Assembly: GCF_000155635.1 (NCBI RefSeq) | Contig: NZ_DS990556.1 | Coordinates: forward strand, 796,416-860,415 | DNA length: 64,000 nt | Reading direction: 5' to 3' | Origin: Cyanobium sp. PCC 7001 | GTDB taxonomy: Bacteria > Cyanobacteriota > Cyanobacteriia > PCC-6307 > Cyanobiaceae | In this document: in pieces, positions 8,903 to 18,044 of the stretch | Position numbering within the stretch: the stretch's first letter is position 1 | Layout of the letters: each line of letters starts with the position of its first letter | Made by a program: the position numbers and the translations under genes | The notes under the pieces: generated by a model | The model's input: only the letters and a program-made list of their open reading frames with translations | Told to the model about the DNA's origin: nothing | Databases searched by the model: none

Positions 8903-11389
8903 ATGGCTTTCCCTGACGCATTGGTGCTGCCCCTGGCGGCGGTGGATCTGCAGGCCCTGCCCCAGGTGGGCGGCAAGAACGCCTCCCTCGGTGAGATGAT
9001 CCAGGCCCTGGCCGCCGCCGGGGTGCAGGTGCCGGGCGGGTTTGCGGCCACCGCCAGCGCCTACCGCCATTTCCTGGCCGCCAACGCCCTCGAGGCGCCG
9101 CTGCACGGGATCCTCGACGGCCTGGATGCGAGCGACCTGGCCGCGCTGAAGTCGGCCGGGGCCGCAGCCCGGTCCCTGCTGCTGGCGGCCCCCCTACCGC
9201 CCGATCTCGAAGAGGCCCTGCTGGCCAGCTACCGCGAGCTCAGCCCAGCGGCGCCGGCGGGTGCCTCCCCCGATCCGATCGCGGTGGCCGTGCGCTCCAG
9301 CGCCACCGCCGAAGACCTGCCGGATGCCTCGTTCGCCGGCCAGCAGGAGACCTACCTCAACGTGCGGGGCGAGCGGGCGCTGCTGGCCGCCTGCCGCCGC
9401 TGCTACGCCTCCCTGTTCACCGATCGGGCCATCTCCTACCGCCAGATCAACGGCTTCGATCACTTCGAGGTGGCCCTCTCGATCGGGGTGCAGCGGATGG
9501 TGCGCTCCGATCTGGCCGCCTCGGGGGTGATGTTCAGCATCGACACCGAGACCGGCTTCCGCGACGCCGTGCTGCTCACCGCCGCCTACGGGCTCGGGGA
9601 GACGGTGGTGCAGGGGGCGGTGAATCCCGACGAATACCTGATCTTCAAACCCACCCTGGAGCAGGGTTTCGCGCCGATCGTGCAGCGGCGCTGCGGCAGC
9701 AAGGCGATCCGGATGGTCTACGCCGACGCCCCGGCCCCGGCCGATGGCGGAGCCGCCGGCTGGGTCCATGAACCGGGCCAGGCCAGCACCCGCATCCTGC
9801 CCGTGCCGGAGGAGGAGCGGCGGCGGTTCGCCATCAGCGACGCCGAGGCCCTGCAGCTGGCCCGCTGGGCCTGCGCCATCGAGCGGCACTACAGCCAGCG
9901 GCGGGGAACCCCCACACCGATGGACATCGAGTGGGCCAAGGACGGCAGCACCGGCGAGCTGTTCATCCTCCAGGCCCGGCCCGAAACGGTGGAGTCCCGG
10001 CGCAGCGGCACGGTGCTGCGGCGCTGGTCCCTGGCTCCCCACAGCGCGGAACTGCTCAGCCGCGGCCGGGCCATCGGTGCCTCGGTGAGCAGCGGCCCGG
10101 CCCGGCTGATCCGTGATCCCGGTGAGATCAACCGCTTCCGCCAGGGGGACCTGCTGGTGACCGAGCGCACCGACCCCGACTGGGAGCCGATCCTCAAACG
10201 GGCCAGCGGGGTGATCACCAACCAGGGCGGCCGCACCTGCCACGCCGCGATCATCGCCCGCGAGATGGGGATCACGGCGATCGTGGGCACGGGCGACGCC
10301 ACCCAGCGGATCCCCGATGGCGAGCTGATCACGGCCAGCTGCTGCGAGGGGGATGAGGGCAAGGTGTACCGCGGCGCGCTGCCGTTCACGGTGGAGGAGC
10401 AGGACCTGGGCGACCTCCCGGCCACCCGCACCAGGATCCTGATGAACGTGGGCAACCCGGAGGAGGCCTTCAAGCTCGCCGCCATCCCCTGCGACGGCGT
10501 GGGGCTGGCCCGGCTGGAGTTCATCATCGCCAACCACATCAAGGTGCACCCCCTGGCCCTGCTGCAGCCGGAGGAGGTGGCGGAGGCGGCCGAGCGGCAG
10601 GCGATCGCCGAGCTCACCGCCAGCTACGCGCAGCCCACCGACTACTACGTGGACCTGCTGGCCCAGGGCATGGGCCGGATCGCGGCCGCGTTCCACCCAC
10701 GGCCAGTGATCCTGCGCTTCTCCGATTTCAAGAGCAACGAGTACGCCCGCCTGCTGGGGGGAGGGGTGTTCGAGCCCAGTGAGGAGAACCCGATGCTGGG
10801 CTGGCGTGGGGCCTCCCGCTACTACGCCCCGGCCTTCCGCGAGGCCTTCGGGCTCGAGTGCCAGGCGCTGCGGCGGGTGCGCGAGCGGATGGGCCTGGAC
10901 AACGTGATTCCGATGGTGCCGTTCTGCCGCACCCCGGAGGAAGGGGAGCGGGTGCTGGCGGAAATGGCCCGCCACGGGCTCGAACGGGGCCGCAACGGGC
11001 TGGAGGTGTATGTGATGTGCGAGCTGCCCAGCAACGTGATCGCCGCCGAGGCCTTCGCAGAGCGCTTCGATGGCTTCTCGATCGGCTCCAACGACCTCAC
11101 CCAGCTGACGCTCGGGCTGGATCGCGATTCGGCCCTGGTGGCCGACCTCTTCGATGAGCGCCAGGCGGCGGTGAAGACCATGATCCAGATGGCGATCCGC
11201 ACCGCCCGCCGCTGCGGCCGCAAGATCGGCATCTGCGGCCAGGCCCCCAGTGACCACCCCGACTTCGCCGCTTTCCTCGTGGCCGAGGGCATCGACTCGA
11301 TCAGCCTCAATCCCGATGCCGTGCTGCAGACGCGCCTCTCGGTGGCCGCCATCGAGGCGGAGCTGCAGCAGCAGGAGCAGCAGGGCTGA
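8903..11389 (+). CDS. ppsA: Phosphoenolpyruvate synthase (pyruvate, water dikinase)
   Basis: Makes PEP from pyruvate and ATP through a phospho-His intermediate. From the ATG at 8903 it is 828 aa. The N-terminal ATP-grasp half shows VGGKNASLGEMIQ, VAVRSSATAEDLPDASFAGQ and PMDIEWAKDG. The central swivelling domain has GGRTCHAAIIAREMGI with catalytic His at about residue 447. The C-terminal TIM barrel has RFSDFKSNEYARLLGG, ENPMLGWRGASRY, FSIGSNDLTQLTLGLDRDS and KIGICGQAPSDHPDF. Length and order are standard. It is a stand-alone gene between divergent and convergent neighbours. Confidence 0.95.
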   Translation: MAFPDALVLPLAAVDLQALPQVGGKNASLGEMIQALAAAGVQVPGGFAATASAYRHFLAANALEAPLHGILDGLDASDLAALKSAGAAARSLLLAAPLPPDLEEALLASYRELSPAAPAGASPDPIAVAVRSSATAEDLPDASFAGQQETYLNVRGERALLAACRRCYASLFTDRAISYRQINGFDHFEVALSIGVQRMVRSDLAASGVMFSIDTETGFRDAVLLTAAYGLGETVVQGAVNPDEYLIFKPTLEQGFAPIVQRRCGSKAIRMVYADAPAPADGGAAGWVHEPGQASTRILPVPEEERRRFAISDAEALQLARWACAIERHYSQRRGTPTPMDIEWAKDGSTGELFILQARPETVESRRSGTVLRRWSLAPHSAELLSRGRAIGASVSSGPARLIRDPGEINRFRQGDLLVTERTDPDWEPILKRASGVITNQGGRTCHAAIIAREMGITAIVGTGDATQRIPDGELITASCCEGDEGKVYRGALPFTVEEQDLGDLPATRTRILMNVGNPEEAFKLAAIPCDGVGLARLEFIIANHIKVHPLALLQPEEVAEAAERQAIAELTASYAQPTDYYVDLLAQGMGRIAAAFHPRPVILRFSDFKSNEYARLLGGGVFEPSEENPMLGWRGASRYYAPAFREAFGLECQALRRVRERMGLDNVIPMVPFCRTPEEGERVLAEMARHGLERGRNGLEVYVMCELPSNVIAAEAFAERFDGFSIGSNDLTQLTLGLDRDSALVADLFDERQAAVKTMIQMAIRTARRCGRKIGICGQAPSDHPDFAAFLVAEGIDSISLNPDAVLQTRLSVAAIEAELQQQEQQG

Positions 11390-11410
11390 CGGCGCCCCGG
11401 CTGCAGCGGC

Positions 11411-12331
11411 TCAGGGGCGATCCAGGCGCACCTGCAGGGGCGGCGCCTGCACCAGGTGGACCGTGGCGGAGGCGATCTGCACCCTGTCGCCCGCCGCCTC
11501 GAAGGCCTCCAGGATCCGTTGGTAGAGGTGGTCTTTCGTGGAGCGGCGGGTCTTGACGTCCACCACGTAGCGGAGGGTGAACTCCATCCAGTTGTCGGTG
11601 AGCACCAGGGTCACCTGGGGTTCCACCCCGGCATTCTCCAGCAGGTACTTCTGCAGCATCTGGCGCCAGGCCGAACGCACCGTGTCCGTGAACTGCTCGG
11701 AGGCGATTTCGGCGCCGATGTCCTCGAGGATGCGGCGGGCCAGGCGATGGTCACCGCCGTACTGCACGGGAATACGCAGCTCATCCCAGAGAAAGGGGAA
11801 ATCGCCTGAGTAGTTGAACACCGGCTCCTTGAACACGAAGCTGTTGGCGATCCGCACGATGCGGCCGCTGTAGAGGTCCGAATTCACCCATTCCCCGAGC
11901 TCCATCAAGGTGGTTCGCAGAATGCCGATGTCGATCACGTCGCCCTTGATCCCGCCGAGCTGAACCCGATCCCCCGGGGTGTAGAACCCGCCGAAGGAGA
12001 TCGCGATCCACCCCGCCACGCTGCCGATCACCTCCTGCAGGGCGAAGGCGATGCCCGCACCCGCCACCCCGATCGCCACGGTGAGACCGCCGAGGCGGTC
12101 CTTGAAGATCACCGTGATGCCCACCAGGGCCAGGAAATAGCCGCTCAGGGCCACCAGCTTGCGGGCGTAGTAGCGCGTGTCGTTGTCGCGCAGATAGCGG
12201 GTGAGAGAAGCCTGGCTGATCCGGATCAGCAGGGTGACCGCGAGCAGCACAAGACCCGCCGCCATGAACTTGGCCACCAGCGGATCACTGGTCCAGGCGG
12301 GGGCCGTGGCGGGGGAAGGGGAAGCGGCCAT
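11411..12331 (-). CDS. Small-conductance mechanosensitive channel (MscS family)
   Basis: 306 aa from the ATG at 12331. N-terminal hydrophobic helices (FMAAGLVLLAVTLLIRI, LVALSGYFLALVGITVIF) precede the pore-lining TM3 (TVAIGVAGAGIAFALQEVIG), then the beta domain with IAISFGGFYTPGDRV and GDVIDIGILRTTLMELGEWV. The C-terminal alpha/beta vestibule follows. It would release solutes on hypo-osmotic shock from the plasma membrane. It lies 19 bases downstream of the MBL-fold gene and is probably cotranscribed with it. Confidence 0.9.
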   Translation of the reverse strand: MAASPSPATAPAWTSDPLVAKFMAAGLVLLAVTLLIRISQASLTRYLRDNDTRYYARKLVALSGYFLALVGITVIFKDRLGGLTVAIGVAGAGIAFALQEVIGSVAGWIAISFGGFYTPGDRVQLGGIKGDVIDIGILRTTLMELGEWVNSDLYSGRIVRIANSFVFKEPVFNYSGDFPFLWDELRIPVQYGGDHRLARRILEDIGAEIASEQFTDTVRSAWRQMLQKYLLENAGVEPQVTLVLTDNWMEFTLRYVVDVKTRRSTKDHLYQRILEAFEAAGDRVQIASATVHLVQAPPLQVRLDRP

Positions 12332-12350
12332 GGGATGGGTTCGCTGGATG

Positions 12351-13106
12351 TCAGCCGGCCCCGGCGAGCTGGTAGGGCTCGCCGGGAACCGGATCGATGA
12401 GGCGATGGGGACCAACCCCGGCCGACAGGAGCGCTGCCTCCTCGGCACTTCCCTGCTGCCACAGGGCCCGGGTGAGCAGCCCCTCGAAGCGCACATCCCC
12501 GCCGGCGGTGCTGGCCAGCACGGTGGAGGGCCGGAAGCGCTCCAGCAGCGACGGCAGCACCTGACGGCCCCGCACGAACGGACCGGCCAGGGGCAGGCCC
12601 AGATCCACCACGGGGGTGATCACCGCATCCAGCGGCTCGGCGGGGAGGCTGGGGTCGAGAAAGCCATGGGGCTCGAGGTAGAGGCTGCCCGCCGGGTGGT
12701 CGAGGCGGTAGCCGTTCTCCACCTGGGGCACGGGCGCGCCGGCGGTGGCCCGGATCCCGAGATCGCCCAGGCTGTGGCTCTCGCCTGGTGCCAGGGCGGT
12801 GACGTGCTGGAATCCCAGCTGACGGACGCGGCGGGCAGCCGTCGGCGAGGCCACCACCGGCAGATCGCGATCCAGCAGCTCCAGACTGGGGGGATGGCAG
12901 TGGTCGGCCAGGCCCTGGGTGAGCAGCAGCAGGTCGAGCCCTTCCGGAACGGGCCAGGGGCGGGGCAGCTGGCCCCGGAAGAACCAGGGGCCCGGGGGAA
13001 ACTCCAGGGCGCCGGTGAGCCACGGATCCACCAGCACGCTCAGCTGGTCGAACTGCAGCAGCCAGCCGTTCGCTCCGTAATAGGTGGCCTGCAACCCGAG
13101 CGGCAT
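12351..13106 (-). CDS. MBL-fold protein with degenerate metal motif
   Basis: 251 aa in the metallo-beta-lactamase/UlaG-like fold: YYGANGWLLQFDQLSVLVDPW is the first sandwich, followed by LLLLTQGLADHCHPPSL where the canonical HxHxDH is reduced to QGLADH, with His further on in EPHGFLDPS. Loss of the first two His suggests altered or absent hydrolase activity. I recall similar cyanobacterial proteins with this change. It is first in a two-gene operon with mscS. Substrate unknown. Confidence 0.75.
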   Translation of the reverse strand: MPLGLQATYYGANGWLLQFDQLSVLVDPWLTGALEFPPGPWFFRGQLPRPWPVPEGLDLLLLTQGLADHCHPPSLELLDRDLPVVASPTAARRVRQLGFQHVTALAPGESHSLGDLGIRATAGAPVPQVENGYRLDHPAGSLYLEPHGFLDPSLPAEPLDAVITPVVDLGLPLAGPFVRGRQVLPSLLERFRPSTVLASTAGGDVRFEGLLTRALWQQGSAEEAALLSAGVGPHRLIDPVPGEPYQLAGAG

Positions 13107-13166
13107 GGGAAGGGCAAACGCAGAGAACCGGACGGGCAGCCGGCTGGGGCCCCGCCCGCCAAGACC

Positions 13167-13307
13167 CTAGAGCGGTTGCAGCCGCAGCGGCCGCGCGGGA
13201 GGAGCCACCATGGCGCCCAGTTGCCACAGCTGCACGGCATGGGCCCCGCAGCGCAGCACCGACAGCACCGCAAGGGCGACGCAGAGGGGGCAGTGGGCGA
13301 GTCCCAT
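13167..13307 (-). CDS. Possible small hydrophobic protein
   Basis: A 46-aa frame (start MGLAHCPLCVALAVLSVLRC) with one hydrophobic segment and three cysteines, CPLC among them. It fills part of the space between the MBL-fold gene and the divergent FAD oxidoreductase. There is no family match and no good ribosome-binding site; it could be chance. Confidence 0.25.
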   Translation of the reverse strand: MGLAHCPLCVALAVLSVLRCGAHAVQLWQLGAMVAPPARPLRLQPL

Positions 13308-13443
13308 GAAGACGTGGCGGGCGACGGATCGGGAGTGCTGAGGAGGACTCCTGCCCTCCCACCATGGCGACACCGGGGAGCCGGCGACACGATTGCAACG
13401 GAACCGCCGCGATCTACAACGGAGGCACCGGACCGGACCTCAC

Positions 13444-15180
13444 GTGCTGCGGCTGAGTGAACTGAAGCTGCCGCTGGACCACAGCGAGGCGGATCTGGCC
13501 GCGGCCATCTGCCGGCGGTTGCGCATCGCCCCCCAGCAGCTGCAGCGGCACCAGCTGGTGAAGCGCAGCGTCGATGCCCGCCGAGGCCAGCCGATCCGCC
13601 TGGTCTACAGCCTCGATCTGGTGCTGGAGCTCTCGCCGGGGGAGGAGCAGCGGCTGCTGCGGCGCTTCAGCGGCGATCCGCATCTGCGGCCCAGTCCGGA
13701 CACCACCTACCGCTTCGTGGTGCCGCCGGCGCCGACAGCCGAGATCGCGCAGCGGGTGGTGGTGGTGGGAGCGGGGCCGTGCGGCTACTTCGCCGCCCTG
13801 CTGCTGGCCCAGATGGGGCTGCGGCCGCTGCTGCTGGAGCGCGGTCAGCCCGTGAAGCGCCGCACCGCCGACACCTTCGGGTTCTGGAAGGGGCAGCTCC
13901 CCTTCAACCCCGAATCCAACGCCCAGTTCGGCGAGGGCGGTGCCGGCACCTTCTCCGACGGCAAGCTCTACAGCCAGGTGAGTGAGCCGAAGCGCTACGT
14001 GCGCAAGGTGCTGGAGGAACTGGTGGCGGCCGGGGCCAGTCCCGACATCCTCACCCTGCATCGCCCCCACATCGGCACCTTCAAGCTGGCCACGGTGGTG
14101 CGCGGGCTGCGCCGCCGCATCGAGGAGCTCGGCGGCGCGGTGTGGTTCGAGAGCCGGGTGGATGCGTTGATCTGCCGACCCGACGACCGGCGGGTGGAGA
14201 CGGTGGTGCTGGCCGACGGGCGCCGCATCGCCGTGCAGCAGGTGGTGCTGGCCGTGGGCCACAGCGCCCGTGACACCTTCGCCATGGTGCAGCGGGCGGG
14301 GGTGGCCCTGGAGGCCAAACCCTTCGCCGTGGGCCTGCGGATCGAGCACCCCCAGCCCCTGATCGACCGGGCCCGCTGGGGGGAGGCCGCCGGGCACCCG
14401 CGCCTGGGGCCGGCCGAGTACAAGCTGGTGCACCACTGCAAGGCGCCCGCCCTGGAGGGTCGCAGCGTGTACAGCTTCTGCATGTGCCCCGGTGGGCTGG
14501 TGGTGGGCGCCACCTCCGAGCCTGGGGCCGTGGTGACCAACGGCATGAGCCAGCACTCCCGCAACGAGCGCAACGCCAACAGCGCCCTGGTGGTGCCGGT
14601 GGGTCTGGACGATGTGAAGCCCTTCGGCCGGGGGCCGGATGACCCCCTGGCCGGGGTGGCCTTCCAGCGCCACTGGGAAGCCCGGGCCTTCGCCGCCGGT
14701 GGTGGCGACTTCCAGGCCCCGGCCCAGCGGGTGGGGGACTTTCTGGCGGGGAAGCCGGTCGCGGACCTGCCCCTCCCCAGCGACGGCGTGCGGCCCTCTT
14801 ACCAGCCGGGTGTGCGCTGGGCGGACCTGGGGACATGCCTGCCCCCTGCTGTGGTGGAGGCCATCCGGGAGGCTCTGCCCGCGTTCGCCCGCCGGATTCC
14901 GGGCTTCGCCATGCCGGAGGCCCTGCTCACCGGCGTCGAGACCCGCACCTCCTCACCCCTGCGGATGCCGCGGCACCCCACCAGCCTGGAGAGCGTCAAC
15001 ACGCCGGGGCTCTATCCGGGTGGGGAAGGAGCCGGCTATGCCGGTGGCATCCTCTCGGCGGCGATCGACGGCATCAAGCTGGCGGAACAGGTGGCGCTGG
15101 CCCAGCAGGCGGATCGGCTCAGTCCTCCTCGTCCTCCGAACCGAGGGGAACCAGACGGATCTGCTTGCGGCCGAGCTTGA
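13444..15180 (+). CDS. NAD(P)/FAD-dependent oxidoreductase (COG2509-type dehydrogenase)
   Basis: About 578 aa from GTG 13444 (LRLSELKLPLDHSEADL). An N-terminal domain of about 90 residues precedes the FAD Rossmann motif RVVVVGAGPCGYFAALLLAQ, then FGEGGAGTFSDGKLYS, a second nucleotide-binding part (LAVGHSARDTF), FCMCPGGLVVGATSEPG, and the C-terminal closure TPGLYPGGEGAGYAGGILSA. The layout is that of the large uncharacterised flavoproteins of COG2509, substrate unknown. Its last 62 bases overlap the convergent abrB gene, so its tail (SPPRPPNRGEPDGSACGRA) is probably not conserved. Confidence 0.88.
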   Translation: MLRLSELKLPLDHSEADLAAAICRRLRIAPQQLQRHQLVKRSVDARRGQPIRLVYSLDLVLELSPGEEQRLLRRFSGDPHLRPSPDTTYRFVVPPAPTAEIAQRVVVVGAGPCGYFAALLLAQMGLRPLLLERGQPVKRRTADTFGFWKGQLPFNPESNAQFGEGGAGTFSDGKLYSQVSEPKRYVRKVLEELVAAGASPDILTLHRPHIGTFKLATVVRGLRRRIEELGGAVWFESRVDALICRPDDRRVETVVLADGRRIAVQQVVLAVGHSARDTFAMVQRAGVALEAKPFAVGLRIEHPQPLIDRARWGEAAGHPRLGPAEYKLVHHCKAPALEGRSVYSFCMCPGGLVVGATSEPGAVVTNGMSQHSRNERNANSALVVPVGLDDVKPFGRGPDDPLAGVAFQRHWEARAFAAGGGDFQAPAQRVGDFLAGKPVADLPLPSDGVRPSYQPGVRWADLGTCLPPAVVEAIREALPAFARRIPGFAMPEALLTGVETRTSSPLRMPRHPTSLESVNTPGLYPGGEGAGYAGGILSAAIDGIKLAEQVALAQQADRLSPPRPPNRGEPDGSACGRA

Positions 15181-15487
15181 TCTCGAACTCATCGCCGGGC
15201 TCCAGCCCGAGCTGGGCGGTGTAGGCCCGGCCCACCATCAGGTTGCCGTTGAACTGCACCTTGGTGGAATAGCTGAGCTTGCGACCCCCTTTGGCGCTGG
15301 CGGGGGAGCTGCCGAAATCCACACCTTTGGCGCTGAGCAGGGCCTCATAGAACGCCGTGAAATTCAGCCGTTCCGAGCCGTCTTTCTTCGTGGAAACATA
15401 GCCACAGGCCCTGACAAGATCCGATTTGCCAACGTCGCCAAGCTCCTTGACTTTATTGAGAAGATCGGTTCCGGTCAGCATCATCAT
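15119..15487 (-). CDS. Cyanobacterial AbrB-like transcriptional regulator (cyAbrB)
   Basis: 122 aa. The N-terminal half (LTGTDLLNKVKELGDVGKSD, LVRACGYVSTKKDGSERLNF) and C-terminal AbrB-type swapped-hairpin domain (KVQFNGNLMVGRAYTAQLGL, EPGDEFEIKLGRKQIRLVPL) match the cyanobacteria-specific cyAbrB layout with the DNA-binding domain at the C-terminus. Such proteins regulate carbon/nitrogen balance and inorganic-carbon uptake genes in other cyanobacteria, of interest here because the window carries the carboxysome locus. Three in-frame ATGs (15487, 15484, 15481) make the exact start ambiguous. It converges with and overlaps the flavoprotein gene. Confidence 0.92.
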   Translation of the reverse strand: MMMLTGTDLLNKVKELGDVGKSDLVRACGYVSTKKDGSERLNFTAFYEALLSAKGVDFGSSPASAKGGRKLSYSTKVQFNGNLMVGRAYTAQLGLEPGDEFEIKLGRKQIRLVPLGSEDEED

Positions 15488-15550
15488 TTGCGTGCACTGC
15501 TCACATTATTGCCTTTCGCCTGCACCTTTCGCAAGGTCGGCTACTGAATC

Positions 15551-17215
15551 ATGAGGCTGCAGGTTGTCTGGTTCAGACGCGATCTTCGCCTAGGAGATCA
15601 TCCTGCGCTGCATCAGGCCGCATCAGAAGGTGCGGTTCTGCCGCTGTTCATCCTGGATCCGGCACTGTTGCAGCACCCGGAAACCGGTGTGGCCCGGGTC
15701 GGGGTCCTGCTCGACAATCTCGCGGCTCTGGACCACGAGCTGAAACAGCTGGCGTCGAGGCTGCTGGTGCGCTGGGGTGAACCGGCGGCCTGCCTGCTCT
15801 CGGTGGTGAAGGCCTACCGCGCCGATGCCGTGCTGGCGCACGTGGACAGCGAGCGCATCGTCGGCCGGGTGCGGGATGCCCGGGTGCAAGGACAGCTGCA
15901 GCAGGCCGGGGTGCCCCTGCGCTGGATCGAACCGCCGGGCGGGCTGGAGGAGCTGGTGCCCTATCCCGCCTACCGCAGGTTCTGGCATGGGGTGATGGCG
16001 GCCGAACCGCTGCCGGCACCAGGTCGCCTGCTCACGCCGCCGCCGGCGGCGGGGGAGTCCACCGCGGCCGCCGTGCCCAGCCTGGAGGCGCTCGGGATGG
16101 TGGACGACGGCAAGCCCCGCCCTCCGGGTGGCAGCGCGGCGGCCCTGCAGCGCCTGCAGGCCTTCTGCCGGCAGGAGGTGTCGTCCCGCTACTACTGGCA
16201 GCTGAGCTATCCGGCGGCCCGGGCCAGTTCGGGCATCAGTCCCTATCTCAAGTTCGGTGTGCTCAGCCATCGCCAGTGCCTGCGCGCGATCGCTCCACTG
16301 CGCCGCGGGGACGCCGGACGGCAGCGCAGCTGGCGCCAGCTGGTGAGCCGCCTGCGCTGGGGTGCGGGCATGGCCCAGCGCTTTCGCTACCTGCCCCAGC
16401 TGGAGCTGGAACCGCTCTGGCGCTGCCATCGCGACGATGCCGTTCTCAGGGACACCCAGGAGGAGATGTACCTGCGCTGGCAGGAGGGGCGCACCGGTTT
16501 TCCGATCGTGGATGCGGTGTCCCGCTGCCTGCTGGCCACCGGGGGCTGGCGCGACCTCAACTTCCGCAGCCGTGCCATCCACGCCAGCTTCCTCACCAAC
16601 CTCTGCGGCATCGACTGGCGCTATGGCGCGCTCCACTACATGCGCCACCTGCTGGACGGGGACTGCCCGATTGATCACTACCAGTGGGCGATGCAGGCGG
16701 GCGTGACGGCCGGAGGCACTGGGGCATGGACGCGGATCTACCACCCCGGCCAGGTGGCAGTGAACCGCTGCGACCCCCATGGGGTGTTCATCCGCCGCTG
16801 GCTGCCCGAACTGGCGGAACTCACCAACGACCAGCTGGGCCTGCCTCCGGCCATGGCGGCCTACCCGCCGCCGATGCTCGACTACGAAACGGCCCGGCGA
16901 GATCGGCTCCGGAGCCTGGAAGCGCGCCGCCAGGGGTGGACCCGCGGCAGCTTCAGCCCGATGCCGGACGACCTCACACCCTTCGGAGCGGAGCGGTTCA
17001 GCGTTGCCGAAACGGCCTGGTGCCAGGGCAGCAGCCATGACCACACCCTGCTGCCCGGACCTCTCGACCTCGCCAGCCTGGATGCGGCGGAACGGCGAGC
17101 CCTGGAGAGCTGGTTCGTGATGGGCCGGCCGAACCCGTCCACATCCGGCACCGGCCGCAGCCGCAGCCATCACAACAGCGCCGCTCGGCAGCTCAGCCTG
17201 TTCGGCCCGGACTGA
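15551..17215 (+). CDS. DNA photolyase/cryptochrome family flavoprotein
   Basis: 554 aa. The N-terminal photolyase domain starts MRLQVVWFRRDLRLGDHPAL; the C-terminal FAD domain has WQEGRTGFPIVDAVSRCL, NFRSRAIHASFLTNLCGIDW and VNRCDPHGVFIRRWLPEL. Where class I photolyases carry the Asn near the flavin (NNGGWQWAA), this protein reads CPIDHYQWAMQ, and it has an extra GGTGAWTRIYHPGQV insertion; these changes fit an atypical photolyase or cryptochrome subgroup. The Arg/Ser/His-rich tail looks disordered. It is divergent from abrB with a 63-base shared upstream region. Confidence 0.85.
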   Translation: MRLQVVWFRRDLRLGDHPALHQAASEGAVLPLFILDPALLQHPETGVARVGVLLDNLAALDHELKQLASRLLVRWGEPAACLLSVVKAYRADAVLAHVDSERIVGRVRDARVQGQLQQAGVPLRWIEPPGGLEELVPYPAYRRFWHGVMAAEPLPAPGRLLTPPPAAGESTAAAVPSLEALGMVDDGKPRPPGGSAAALQRLQAFCRQEVSSRYYWQLSYPAARASSGISPYLKFGVLSHRQCLRAIAPLRRGDAGRQRSWRQLVSRLRWGAGMAQRFRYLPQLELEPLWRCHRDDAVLRDTQEEMYLRWQEGRTGFPIVDAVSRCLLATGGWRDLNFRSRAIHASFLTNLCGIDWRYGALHYMRHLLDGDCPIDHYQWAMQAGVTAGGTGAWTRIYHPGQVAVNRCDPHGVFIRRWLPELAELTNDQLGLPPAMAAYPPPMLDYETARRDRLRSLEARRQGWTRGSFSPMPDDLTPFGAERFSVAETAWCQGSSHDHTLLPGPLDLASLDAAERRALESWFVMGRPNPSTSGTGRSRSHHNSAARQLSLFGPD

Positions 17216-17234
17216 AGCCAGGCGGCTCGGCCTC

Positions 17235-18044
17235 TCAGGCCTGGGACACGATGCCGCTCCACTGCACGGCCTTCACCTGGTCGCGGCGCCAGGAGTGGAA
17301 CAGCTCCGGCTCGTCGGCCGTGCAGAGCGGACACACGGCGATCTGGTCGGGGGCGAGCCCGAGGCGCTGCAGCTGGGCGCTGGTGGCCGCCCGGATGTCC
17401 ATCCGATCGCGTCCTGGCTCGGGGTCCTGCAGCAGCCCCCCGCCGCCGCGCAGCAGATCCAGGGCCTCCTCGGGGTCGCTGAGACCGGGATCGAGGCTGA
17501 GGGCCACCTGCTGGCTCACCTCCCGCAGCACCTGGTAGCGCTGGCCGGCGATGGCCGGGCCGAGGGCAACGCGCAGATCCTCGAGGCTGCTGCCGGCCTG
17601 CAGCAGCAGCTCCAGGGCCGCCGGCACGATCCGGCCGGCCACGCCGCGCCAGCCCGCATGGCACGCCGCCACTCGCCCTGACCCCACATCGGCCAACAGC
17701 ACCGGTGTGCAGTCCGCCCCGCACACCCACAGGCTCTGGGCGCCGGTTTCACTGGCGAGGCCGTCAGCCTCGGGCCAGGGTTCAGCGGCGGCCTCGCTGG
17801 CCGGCAGCACGAGGGCTCCGTGCACCTGCCGGGCCCGGTGCACGCTGACGCCGGCACTCACATAGCCCGCCAGCACCCCCGGCGGCCGGCCCTGCCACTG
17901 GCGGGTGAAGAAGCCATGTTCGAAGCCGTCGAGCAGCTCGCACTGCAGGTAGTAGCCCCCGTAGCAACCCACCCAGGTCCAACCGGGGAGACTGTTGAAG
18001 CCGGCGTCGGGGCGATCGAACGGTGCCGCAACCCCCTCAGCCAT
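17235..18044 (-). CDS. pgeF: PgeF/YfiH (laccase-domain) family purine-nucleoside or peptidoglycan-editing protein
   Basis: 269 aa from the ATG at 18044. Conserved metal-site motifs of the YfiH/DUF152 family are present: the RQVHG segment, GADCTPVLLAD, VAACHAGWRGVAGRIV, and CPLCTADEPELFHSWRRD. Family members act as multi-purpose purine nucleoside phosphorylase/adenosine deaminase or as peptidoglycan-editing factor; the role here is not decided by sequence. The start overlaps the stop of the Tab2-like gene by 8 bases, so the rps1 homologue, Tab2-like and pgeF form one transcript. Confidence 0.92.
   Translation of the reverse strand: MAEGVAAPFDRPDAGFNSLPGWTWVGCYGGYYLQCELLDGFEHGFFTRQWQGRPPGVLAGYVSAGVSVHRARQVHGALVLPASEAAAEPWPEADGLASETGAQSLWVCGADCTPVLLADVGSGRVAACHAGWRGVAGRIVPAALELLLQAGSSLEDLRVALGPAIAGQRYQVLREVSQQVALSLDPGLSDPEEALDLLRGGGGLLQDPEPGRDRMDIRAATSAQLQRLGLAPDQIAVCPLCTADEPELFHSWRRDQVKAVQWSGIVSQA

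Noticed and set aside
9194-11257. A 687-codon open frame antisense to ppsA
   Set aside because: ppsA has full family motifs on the other strand; the antisense product is His/Gly/Gln-rich with no family signature. The same applies to long antisense frames over ilvB, cobO/recombinase, cupB and the ABC genes.
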